Assembly (NCBI GenBank): GCA_026770585.1
Contig: MU646325.1
Span: 42,336 to 64,241, forward strand
Direction of reading: 5' to 3'
DNA length: 21,906 nt
Origin: Baffinella frigidus
Lineage: Eukaryota > Cryptophyceae > Cryptomonadales > Baffinellaceae
Position numbers and translations under genes: made by a program. Under the pieces are notes generated by a model. The model did no database searches and had not been told where the DNA came from. It worked only from the letters and a program-made list of their open reading frames with translations. Below, piece after piece: positions 1 through 6,806 of the stretch. How positions within the stretch are numbered: the first letter of the stretch is position 1; every line of letters begins with the position of its first letter.

Positions 1-100
1 GTTTGGGGTTTGGGGTTTGGGGTTTGGGGTTTGGGGTTTGGGGTTTGGGGTTTGGGGTTTGGGGTTTGATGTTTGGAGTTTGGAGTTTCGGGTGTGGGGT
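1..100 (+). repeat. GGGGTTT heptamer tract (intron of the elongase gene)
   Basis: Nine near-perfect GGGGTTT units occupy 1-66 and decay to about 100. On the sense strand of the elongase gene this reads CCCCAAA. It lies just downstream of exon 7, inside the next intron. Confidence 0.9.
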
Positions 101-104
101 GCAC

Positions 105-454
105 CAGGGAGTTGAAGAGCGTCCCGGTGATGATCGGCATGTACCTGGGGCCAGGGTTCAGGGTTCAGGGTTTGGGATTTAGGGTTTAGGGTCAGGAGAA
201 GGGCTCCGGGTTTAAGGTTTAGGGTTCGGAATGAGGGTTCAGGATGAGGGTTAAGGATGAGGATTCAGGGTGAGGGTTCAGGAAGAGGGTTCAAAATGAG
301 GGTTCAGGGTTTAGGGTTCAGGAGGAGGGTTAAGGATGAGGGTTAAGGATGAGGGTTCATGATGAGGGTTCATGATGAGGGTTCATGTGGATGGTTCAGG
401 GTGGAGGTCTCAGCAGACAAGGCACGATCGCGTGGTGGTAGCAGAGCAGGAAGC

Positions 455-490
<36 letters not shown>

Positions 491-574
491 CTCTCTCTCT
501 CTCTCTCTCTCTCAAGTTCTCCCTATCTCTATCTCTCTCTCTCTCTATCTCTCTCTCTCTCTCTCAATTTCTCC

Positions 575-622
<48 letters not shown>

Positions 623-3212
623 GCGGGGTGCCCACCAGCCACGAAAGCCGACGGAGGCGGCGTAGGGCACGATTGCGTGGTGGTAGCAGTGCAGGAAGTC
701 CAGGGGCTTCTTCTTCAGAGCCAGCAGCACCTTCAGGAAACACGCCAAAAGTCAGCAATAGTTGGTCACGTTATCCCCGGATGCATCCAGCATCCATTCA
801 GCGCGGGTCCATTTTTTGAGAAAAGCGGTCGGCTCATTGCTTTACAAGAAGACTTGTTTGTTCCGCGGTCGCCCCGCTCTACTCTACTCTTCTTGGATCG
901 AATCGCCTCCCATGCGACGAGCGGCAACCCTACCCCCCCTACCCCCTATCCCCTACCCCCTACCCCCCACCCCCTACAACCGAAACCCTAAACCCTACAC
1001 CGCAACGGCCCGTGGCAATGAGTGCATGGAACTTGGAGCGATAGGGAGCATCCATTTGGGCACTATTTTGGTGAGCCCGGGCTCTTTCCCGCTCCAAAGT
1101 TGACGGATTGGTACCGCACACCCAGCATGTCAACTTGAGAATAGCCTGGCAGTCAACGCGAGTGAGGCAGAGCTAGACCGAACCTCTAAACGCTAAACCC
1201 AACGGACCGTGTCGATGAGTTCGTAGAACTTGGAGAGGTAGAAGAGGTAGGCCCAGAAGTAGAGCTTTCCCGTGGGTGTCCCCTGGTCCTGCTCAACCCA
1301 ACGCACTCCGCATCACAACACAGCGCACTTGATTGCCATGGCACCACCACGCACACGTCGTCTGATTGGCACCGACTGCCGGCAGGCCCAGAAGTAGAGC
1401 GAGCCCTTCGACCCCCCCTGGTCCTGCTCCACTCGTACCTCATCAGAAGAGAGAGAGAGAGAAAGAGAGCGTGATTGAGTGAGAGAGATAACGACATAGA
1501 GAGAGAGAGAGAGAGAGCGCGCGCGCGAGAGAGAGAGAGAGCGAGAGAGAGAGAGAAAGGGAGAGAGCGAGAGAGAGAGACCGACCCCGTGGGTGCCCCC
1601 TGATCCTGCTCCACGCAGAATCCTCATCAGGACCAGAACCTGTTTCCACCTCTCAACATCTGTGCCAGCGAACCGTTTGCCCCCCCTGGTGCTGCTGTCC
1701 ACCCACGTCATCAAAGGATAGCGTTTTTGATTGTCCTGCTCTCCACCCGCACGTCATCAGAACGTAGCGCAGTTGATTGCAAAGCACCAACAGAGCCCTT
1801 GGGCGCTCCCTGGTCCTGCTCGCCACGCCTCGTCAGAAGAGAGAGCGAGAGCGAGAGAGAGAGAGCGCGCGCGCGCGAGAGAGAGAGAGAGACAGTTGGG
1901 TTCCGTGGGGATTTCGAACAGATTTCTGGACGACATTCCGTTTATTCCTTAGTATTGAATACTATTTGTACCAGAAAAATAGATGGACATTGTCTGCGAA
2001 GCCCACAGTGTGGAGACAGTAAGTTACTACTGACAAACTGGAAAGAAAAGGTTCTGAGTGTGAGTCGGACGCGGAGATGTGGGGGTAGGATGGGAAGGTG
2101 GAGCCCAAGGGGCAGGGTGGGCAGGTGGGATGTGCGCTGGGCTGCCAACTTCCTAGCAGAAGACTCCCTGGACTGTGTGAGTCGGATTGCGAGCCGTGGG
2201 GGCAGGGTGAGATAGGAGGGGGTGCGAACCTGCCAACAGAAGACTGCCTGGAAGCCCATCTGCTGCGACGCTTGGTATGTCTCGTACAGCTGCGCACCGG
2301 ACAACGACCGTCAGAGACATTCACATAAAACATGTACGGTTTTACAATTCGTTTTCTGGTACATGCTTTTCATTATCGGTGAAAAAATGGACTAATGGGA
2401 GTCGCTTGCCATGTCTCGTATAGCTGTGCACCCAACAGCAGCCGTCAGAGAAATTCATATAATACATGTACGAGTTTACAATCCTTTTTCTGGTGCATAA
2501 TGAAAAGTCAGTGAATAGATGGACCGCCTCGATGCGACGCCTGCCATGTCTTGTACAGCTGTGCACCCACCACCAAGGCGTAAGCGACATTCACATAATA
2601 GGTGTACGCGTTTACAATATTTTTCCTGGTACATAATTAAATTTCAGTGAAAAGATGGACTGATGAGAGACGCGCGCCATGTCTTGTACAGCTGTGCACC
2701 CATCCGGACCCGTCAGAGACAGTACATACGGTTGCATACATACGGGGGTAACAGTGTCGGAGCCCCCCCTCCGAATACCACAACAGGCCTGTGACGCGTG
2801 CCATGTCTCGCACTCAGCTGTGCACCCAACAGCAGCTGTCAAAGACAGTAGGGTTTAGAATTTAGTGTTGAGTGTTTGGAGTTTAGGGTTTGGGATGTAG
2901 GGTTTAGGGTTTGGGGTTTGGGGTTTAGGGTTTCGGGTTTCGGGTTTAGGGTTTCGGGTTTAGGGTTTAGAGTTTAGGGTTCAAGGTATAGGGTTTATGG
3001 TTTAGGGTTCAGGGTGCCATGTCTCGTACAGCTGTGCACCGGACAGCAAGGCGTAAGAGACCTTGTAGCTCTGCCTCACTCGGGTCGACCGACTTTTCTT
3101 GAGTTGACATGCTGGGTTTGCTGTACAAATTTGTCAACTTTGGAGTGGAACAGAGCCCGTCTCACCAAATTTGTGCGCCCAAATAGACTGAGACAGAGCG
3201 AGGCATTACAGA

Positions 3213-3243
<31 letters not shown>

Positions 3244-6226
3244 GTCATCATCAAATCATGGTTCACGCTCAGCCTACATGAAAGTGATAAACCTCTAAGC
3301 CTAGGCGGAAGTGACCACCTTGCTAACCGCAGATATTTTACATAATATATATGTAGTTATAATGCAAGTCGTCGCCCTCCACCTCAGGCTACATTTTACA
3401 CAGAGACAGAGACAGCATGCCTCTGCGCCTATCAGGCCTCTCCCTGCCGGGCAGGTAGGGAAAACTCTGTACGTTTGAAGGCGCGTAGACTTTTGTATCA
3501 CTCAACTCAAGGCTCGAGGGCCTATCGAGAGTAACAAAGAAGAATAGAGAGTAACAAAGAAGAAGAAGAAGAAGAAGAAGAAGAAGAAGAAGAAGAAGAA
3601 GATTCTGTACCCCACCGAATTCATTCTGCACCACCGCTCCAAATTTTCTCTCGCGTCGCAGCGACTGCCCTTCATTCGCTGCGATTGCTGCTGATTGGAA
3701 GTTGCTGCTGATCTGAGATTGCTGCTGATTCGAGGTTGTTACAGATTCGAGATTGCTGCTGATTCGAGATTGCTAGTGATTCGAGGGTGATGCTGACTCG
3801 CACCGAGTTTGAGAGACCCACGAATGCTTGCTGAACCTGGCAGGTCTTGTTTACCCGGATAACACCTAAACCGGGCAGGCATAGCTCCAACAAAACTCTG
3901 TTCATGCAAGGGTCATGGGACTGTCCCACGACCCTTGAATGAATGCGAGGTTCCTCGAGAGAACCTACCTCTGCCACAGTGGGGTTCTAGCTCTTTCCCA
4001 CTTAGATTTGGGCTCGCCATTATTTCGCCCCCCCTCCGAAATTTCACAGGTGAATTTCATTGGGGGGGGGGGGTCAAAATTCCCCAGTGAAATTTCGGGG
4101 GGGGGGCGAAATAATGGCGAGTCCAAATCTACTGGGACCTGGGACAGAGCTAGGGGTTGACTGTCCATTTTATCGAACCTCAATTCAGTCAAGGGTCGTG
4201 GGGCTCTGTCGAGGATCGTCGTGAGAGTTGACTCTCGCGAGAGTTGCCACGGCAGATTGGTCGAGAGAAACCGACGCCTTATCCACGTCAGATTCTACCT
4301 GGTTGGTCACGTATCGGGCGGAATTCTGACCACGCCTGCCCGTGACTGGTACTAAATTTAACAACCCCACATTTGAAATGGTCCCCTTTCTAGCCTTGAG
4401 TGGAGAGTATTCATCATAGGTACTCGTCCGGATGAGATTCTCGAAGTCACCGCAGCCTGCTAACCACACGGTGGACTACGGACCTTTCATCAAAAGTCAA
4501 CTTGCCTTGAAGCAATTAACTTAAAGGCCTTGTCCGGTGCAATTTTGGCCACGTTACCCCTCCTAATCTGGTGATAACGAAACCCCCGCAGCCCACCGTG
4601 TGGGTGGTTGGAGGAGGACCTGGCCCAAAAATCTGATGAAATCCACGCTTAAGATAGCATAAAAGGAGATTGAAATTGCGTGGCCTCGGGAGTGCCTCGG
4701 GCACTAACCTGGCCCGAAAACATCATGAGGGAGAAGATGGAGAGGAAGCCGTTATGCAGGGCCGTGAAGCCCTTGAGCTGCATCGGCTTCCGGTTCTTCA
4801 TGAAAGCCTGCCGGGGGAGAGACTCCGCGCGGTCACCACCAGCCCGCATGCACGCACCAAATCCATCATTTCCGATTGCCCAGTTCCTATGGAAAATGGC
4901 TCCACCACTTACGAATTCGCATGCGGTGGAGCCATTTTCCATAGGAACTGGGATTTTGACAATCGTCGATTTGGTCCGCCCGTGAGGTTATGCAGGGGCG
5001 TGAAGCCCTTGGGCTGCATCCGCTTCCTTTTCTTCATGAAAGCCTGCGGACCACCAACTAGGGTTGGGTCATCAGTTCAATGGACTTATCAGTTCCGTGC
5101 TGATAACTTATCGGTAAGGGTCCTTGGAAAAGCCGCTCAAGCTCTTGACACCAACCCTCACGGTCGGACCAAATCGGCGAGTTTTTGGAGCCATTTCCCT
5201 TCGACGGAGGGGTCAGATCTGACCCCTCTGCCGGGTAAATCCTAGGTCTTGAAATCGACGATTGGTCCTCCCGTGAGGGTTAGTGGGAAATGGCCAAGGT
5301 GGACATCGCGATGGTCTGCTATCCTCGGCAATCAGCCACCTACCACCCGAAGTGAAACACACCGGGGTGGAGTAGAGTAACCCCCCCCCCCACCCAGGAC
5401 TGAAAGCCAAGTCCTGGTGAAATTTACAACAGACGAAATATCCCGACCTTTAGCCTACGAGTTGCCTACCGTAGGCCGAGGGGCTCCTAAAACCCCAACC
5501 AAAAGTGGTCATAGGAGCCCTACGGCCTGCGGCAGGCAACTCTGTAGGCTAAACTACCCTAATTTCGGGTCGTTTCCCTAAGAATCTGGCAAAACTACGG
5601 GTGGCTGGTGGAGTATCAGTGGTCCCAGGAGGCCTCTTGCAACAACAGTGAGTTCGTCCATGCAGGGCGTCCTGTACTTCGAACTCCCGGCAAGTGGCAG
5701 TTCGCGCCCGTTTCCTCTTTGTGGAGATGCCCTGCGCTGAGGTAAGACATTCGCGAGGATTTTTGAACTCCGAAGATTTTTGAATGCTGGACGGGGAAGG
5801 ATGTGTGTGGGAGGGGGAATGACCTTGGTCGCGAGGATAAGAAAAATGTAGACCAGCCCCGTGTATGCGGGAATGCGGTAGTCGCTCATGGGTGTCCTGC
5901 GATCCCGGACATGAACGCTGTGAGCCAAGCGCGGCCTGGTCTGGGGTCCCCGACGAAGCGGATCGGGTGCCTTGCACTGGAGCAGCTGCGGTGCGGCGAC
6001 TAACCACAGACTCGGGGGTGGATGCAAGCATGTGTGTTGCACTCGGTAGATGGAACGGCTAGAGGTACACCAAACCTGAACCCCTGGTTAGCAAGCTGTC
6101 TTGAAAATGGTGAAATGGAGCATCCTCTCGCTGCAGTACGCACCTAGACTCGTCCCACACAAACTTCTCCGGAGTCCAGTCGAAGGACGCCCATCGGTCC
6201 AGCTCGCTCCGTAGAAAGTCTGCCAT
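105..6226 (-). CDS. ELO-family fatty acid elongase (3-ketoacyl-CoA synthase), 5' and central part; C-terminus outside window
   Basis: This is a membrane-embedded condensing enzyme of the ER that adds two carbons from malonyl-CoA to long-chain acyl-CoA. I assembled seven minus-strand exons: 6226-6144, 6010-5824 (or from 5976), 4807-4709, 2289-2230, 1288-1208, 730-636 and 144-105. Together they give 645 nt (215 codons) in one frame. Exon 1 starts MADFLRSELDRW with an AAAATGG start context. Exon 2 has TPMSDYRIPAY followed by a membrane segment (GLVYIFLILATK). Exon 3 has FMKNRKPMQLKGF then LHNGFLSIFSLMMF. Exon 5 carries LFYLSKFYELIDT, the family KxxExxDT motif. Exon 6 carries KKKPLDFLHCYHHAIVP, the HxxHH box. 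Exon 7 ends in TGTLFNSL, normally followed by VHxxMYxYY. About 60-80 residues are missing at the left edge. Junctions after exons 2-5 are phase 0 and the exon 6/7 junction is phase 2. The exon 1/2 junction is the least certain. Family assignment is firm; substrate chain length is not readable. Confidence 0.9.
158..358 (+). repeat. Degenerate GGGTTCAGG / ATGAGGGTT repeats (elongase intron 6)
   Basis: Repeats drift from GGGTTTAGGGT to the 12-mer-like GGATGAGGGTTCA and end in three exact ATGATGAGGGTTC steps. On the sense strand they are pyrimidine-rich (AACCCTCATC) and lead to the exon 7 acceptor at 145. Confidence 0.8.
418..450 (-). pseudogene. Decayed copy of elongase exon 6 (histidine-box region)
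   Basis: The sense strand reads GGCTTCCTGCTCTGCTACC and continues ACCACGCGATCGTGCC. It matches exon 6 bases around the HxxHH box (LHCYHHAIVP) with a few changes, including His to Leu at the first histidine. It lies downstream of exon 6 within intron 6, beside the CT-repeat block. Confidence 0.75.
455..622 (+). repeat. (CT)n microsatellite block
   Basis: Long runs of CT are interrupted by CAATTT, ATCTAT and CCCTAT. They separate exon 6 of the elongase from its decayed copy. Translated frames across this block (LSLSLS...) are artefacts. Confidence 0.95.
636..730 (-). CDS. ELO elongase exon 6: histidine-box exon
   Basis: This 95-nt exon encodes 31 codons plus two bases. It begins VLLALKKKPLDFL and contains HCYHH, the HxxHH motif that all ELO condensing enzymes need for catalysis. 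The 3' splice site is CCTGAAG|GTG and the 5' splice site is GGCTG|GTGGGC. The two leftover bases (TG) join the G that opens exon 7 to make a tryptophan codon, so the phases agree. The exon is complete and unbroken. Confidence 0.92.
1003..1043 (-). pseudogene. Decayed copy of elongase exon 5, 3' end with donor
   Basis: Plus-strand AACGGCCCGTGGCAATGAG... and GAACTTGGAG align with the end of exon 5 and its donor (AACGGACCGTGTCGATGAG at 1201-1219). The CCCTAAACCCTACACCGC next to it also resembles the CTAAACCC next to the true donor. It is on the downstream side of exon 5 in sense orientation and keeps the donor. Confidence 0.65.
1044..1176 (-). mobile_element. Short TIR element, family A (MITE-like)
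   Basis: Read on the minus strand this starts CTAGCTCTGCCTCACTCG, continues with TTGAC and GTCAACTTTGGAGCGGGAAA, and has GAGCCCGGGCTC near its far end. The same order occurs at 3066-3200, 8486-8610 (minus), 12206-12303 and 13887-14030. The ends CTAGCTCTGCC and AGACAGAGCTAG are imperfect inverted repeats. No coding capacity is seen, so it would be non-autonomous. Confidence 0.6.
1208..1288 (-). CDS. ELO elongase exon 5: KxxExxDT exon
   Basis: This 81-nt phase-0 exon encodes 27 residues, DQGTPTGKLYFW followed by AYLFYLSKFYELIDT. It contains the KxxExxDT signature of the family and part of a membrane segment. It is bounded by GAGCAG|GAC and ACG|GTCCGT. Decayed copies of its first half lie at 1386-1823 and a copy of its last part at about 1003-1043. 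Confidence 0.92.
1386..1823 (-). pseudogene. Cluster of decayed 5'-edge copies of elongase exon 5
   Basis: The sense strand carries GAGCAG|GACCAGGGG-type segments at about 1386-1430 (reading DQGGSKGSLYFWA), 1588-1612 (DQGAPTG), 1684-1700 and 1798-1823 (DQGAPKG). The true exon 5 begins at 1288 with the same GAGCAG|GACCAGGGG. All copies lie on its upstream side, keep the acceptor and the first 6-14 codons, then stop matching. GA-repeat tracts lie between them. Confidence 0.8.
1447..1582 (+). repeat. (GA)n microsatellite with (GC) core
   Basis: GAGAGA tracts with an internal GCGCGCGCG lie between two exon 5 copies. A second similar tract with the same GCGCGCGCG core is at 1838-1892, suggesting that the repeat was duplicated together with the exon fragment. 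Confidence 0.9.
2230..2289 (-). CDS. ELO elongase exon 4
   Basis: This 60-nt phase-0 exon encodes exactly 20 residues, starting LYETYQASQQMGF and ending FCWQ. It falls where ELO proteins have the loop ending in a conserved cysteine before the K-x-x-E-x-x-D-T segment. The splice sites are GCGCAG|CTG and CAG|GTTCGC. It links exon 3 (ending FSGQ) and exon 5 (starting DQG) in frame. Five decayed copies of its first ~30 nt lie on its upstream side. Confidence 0.85.
2400..3042 (-). pseudogene. Array of five decayed acceptor-edge copies of elongase exon 4
   Basis: Plus-strand GCCATGTCTCGTACAGCTGTGCACC-like segments recur at about 2408, 2543, 2676, 2799 and 3016, at a spacing near 130 bp for the first four. 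In sense orientation each is TGCACAG|CTGTACGAGACATGGC, that is the acceptor and first ~20-30 nt of exon 4 (2289-2230). The intervening bases are also repeated (CATTCACATAATACATGTACG, TTTTCTGGTACATAAT, AGTGAATAGATGGAC). The whole block is therefore a tandem array of intron plus exon edge. It lies upstream of the intact exon. Confidence 0.85.
2848..3016 (+). repeat. TTTAGGG/TTTCGGG tract (elongase intron 3)
   Basis: Degenerate GGGTTTAGGGTTTCGGG repeats. On the sense strand of the elongase gene this is CCCTAAACCC. It interrupts the exon 4 copy array before its most distant member at 3016. Confidence 0.85.
3066..3200 (+). mobile_element. Short TIR element, family A (best-preserved plus copy)
   Basis: It starts TAGCTCTGCCTCACTCGGG, continues with GAGTTGACATGCTGGG and GTCAACTTTGGAGTGGAACAG, and ends GACTGAGACAGAGC. 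The termini are imperfect inverted repeats. The internal GAGTTGACA and TGTCAACTT are themselves inverted. Length about 135 bp, non-coding. Confidence 0.6.
3210..3255 (+). repeat. (ATC)n microsatellite
   Basis: A run of ATC/TCA triplets with a single GTC interruption, directly after the TIR element. Confidence 0.9.
3536..3602 (+). repeat. (GAA)n microsatellite
   Basis: An uninterrupted GAA run at about 3558-3602, preceded by two copies of AGAGAGTAACAAAGAAGAA. Confidence 0.9.
3676..3795 (+). repeat. ~18-bp minisatellite (ATTGCTGCTGATTCGAG)
   Basis: Six or more units of GATTGCTGCTGATTCGA with scattered changes lie in elongase intron 3. No coding frame is conserved across units. Confidence 0.75.
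3988..4153. mobile_element. Foldback MITE-like element
   Basis: It begins CTAGCTCTTTCCCACT and ends TGGGACAGAGCTAG, so the termini match family A ends. Inside, AGATTTGGGCTCGCCATTAT pairs with ATAATGGCGAGTCCAAATCT, each next to a C-run or G-run. The arms are over 50 bp including ACCTGTGAAATTTC/GAAATTTC pairs. It could form a hairpin over nearly its full length. Confidence 0.7.
4154..4660. other. Intronic sequence without a recognised feature
   Basis: This is elongase intron 3 sequence. It has open frames on both strands but no family resemblance and no exon-like splice pair that fits the gene. A short CAAGGGTCGTGGG here matches one arm of a small hairpin at 3907-3938. Confidence 0.4.
4709..4807 (-). 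CDS. ELO elongase exon 3
   Basis: This 99-nt phase-0 exon encodes 33 residues with the sub-motifs AFMKNRKPMQLKGF (conserved K/R-P loop) and TALHNGFLSIFSLMMF (membrane segment). Boundaries are CCCGGCAG|GCT and CAG|GTTAGT, a near-consensus donor. The opposite strand has an overlapping open frame across the same bases (about 4670-5245), which I treat as antisense noise. Confidence 0.9.
4858..4976. repeat. Foldback element between elongase exon 3 and its copy
   Basis: CCCAGTTCCTATGGAAAATG (from 4879) pairs with CATTTTCCATAGGAACTGGG (ending 4952). The arms of about 30 bp are almost perfect around a ~15-bp loop containing GAATTC and GCATGC. Outer bases CCAAATC/GATTTGG extend the pairing. It lies exactly between exon 3 and its decayed copy. 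Confidence 0.8.
4986..5043 (-). pseudogene. Decayed 5'-edge copy of elongase exon 3
   Basis: The sense strand reads CCGCAG|GCTTTCATGAAG and translates AFMKKRKRMQPKGFTPLHN before similarity ends. Exon 3 reads AFMKNRKPMQLKGFTALHN. The copy keeps the acceptor, has four amino-acid changes, and lacks the following membrane segment and the donor. It is on the upstream side of the intact exon. Confidence 0.85.
5150..5295. repeat. Foldback element with perfect central palindrome
   Basis: AACCCTCACGGTCGGACCAA (5152-5171) pairs imperfectly with TTGGTCCTCCCGTGAGGGTT (5262-5281). The centre GAGGGGTCAGATCTGACCCCTC (5209-5230) is a perfect palindrome. GCCATTTCCC/GGGAAATGGC are also inverted. This is elongase intron 2. 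Confidence 0.75.
5435..5572. repeat. Long inverted repeat (foldback)
   Basis: TAGCCTACGAGTTGCCTACC with GTAGGCCGAGGGGCTCCT pairs with AGGAGCCCTACGGCCTGC with GGCAGGCAACTCTGTAGGCTA. The arms are about 39 bp with a few mismatches around a ~24-bp loop. Outer bases GAAATATCCCGACC and TAATTTCGGGTCG extend it. Elongase intron 2. Confidence 0.8.
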
Positions 6227-6716
6227 TTTCCTCTGCCAACGTTCGCCCTTCACGCAGAAATCTCTTCACCCCCACGAGACGACGGGAATCTGCCCAGGTG
6301 GAAACCTTGATGACTGGCTGTAGTAAAATATGCACCGCCTGGCGGACGAAATTCGAGATGGGTCTTCAGGTGAAAATTACTACACGTTGAAACCCGCATC
6401 TGACACACCATTCTCAAGGGGCTCTCTGGCTGGCTGGGTGACAAGAGAGAGAGAACGCCTCGCACTGCACCGCGTCTCACGGACACAAGGAGGAGCAGGA
6501 CGGGGATTCGGAGAAAGAGCGAGCTCCTCTTGCCTCGGGGACCCAACTCCTACACGCTTCAGGGAAAACGCCGTTGGGCAATAGTGAATCTATTGGGGTC
6601 CGTCTTTTTTCAAGCCAGAGTTGGACCCGCCTGCGCCGCTGCGAGCACGAGTGCTCTGCTGTGAAGTCTGGGAACTAGCGAGAGCACGGGGGTGAAGGGC
6701 TGCGCGGGAAGGCGCG
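6227..6716. promoter_or_regulatory. Divergent (head-to-head) promoter region
   Basis: The elongase start codon (minus, 6226) and the golgin start codon (plus, 6717) face away from each other across about 490 bp, so this stretch must hold both promoters and 5' leaders. It is free of telomere-like repeats, unlike the introns. An A/T-rich TATTTTAC-type sequence on the minus strand near 6318-6330 and a CCAAT on the minus strand near 6590-6596 are possible core elements. Neither is strong evidence alone. Confidence 0.4.
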
Positions 6717-6806
6717 ATGGAGTGGCTGCAGAAAGCGGGCGACTTGCTCGACAAACTGGACAAGACTGCAGCGGAGAAGCTCAATGCTAACGACGAGGAT
6801 GCGGAG
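6717..6806 (+). CDS. Golgin-84-like gene, first coding exon
   Basis: This exon has 30 codons starting at ATG 6717 and ending ...NANDEDAE|GTGCGG. The segment WLQKAGDLLDKLDKTAA is the amphipathic N-terminal signature shared by golgin-84 proteins (W-x-x-x-A-G-x-L-L-x-x-x-D). No earlier in-frame ATG lies close by, and the open frame begins inside a GC-rich 5' leader. Confidence 0.8.

Noticed and set aside
1-66. Chromosome end (telomere) at the left edge
   Set aside because: The tract is GGGGTTT, only 66 bp, and lies within an elongase intron; the gene must continue past it.
359-665. Open frames rich in Leu-Ser (LSLSLS...) over the CT block
   Set aside because: They are translations of a dinucleotide microsatellite inside an elongase intron.
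1044-1176. tRNA-derived SINE
   Set aside because: I saw no A-box/B-box pair or tRNA-like fold; inverted termini fit a MITE better.
1186-1714. Several overlapping minus-strand frames of 68-142 codons
   Set aside because: They owe their length to GA repeats. Only the 1288-1208 portion, in one frame, is real exon.
4670-5245. Plus-strand frame of 191 codons
   Set aside because: It is antisense to elongase exon 3, its copy and two foldbacks, with no family resemblance.
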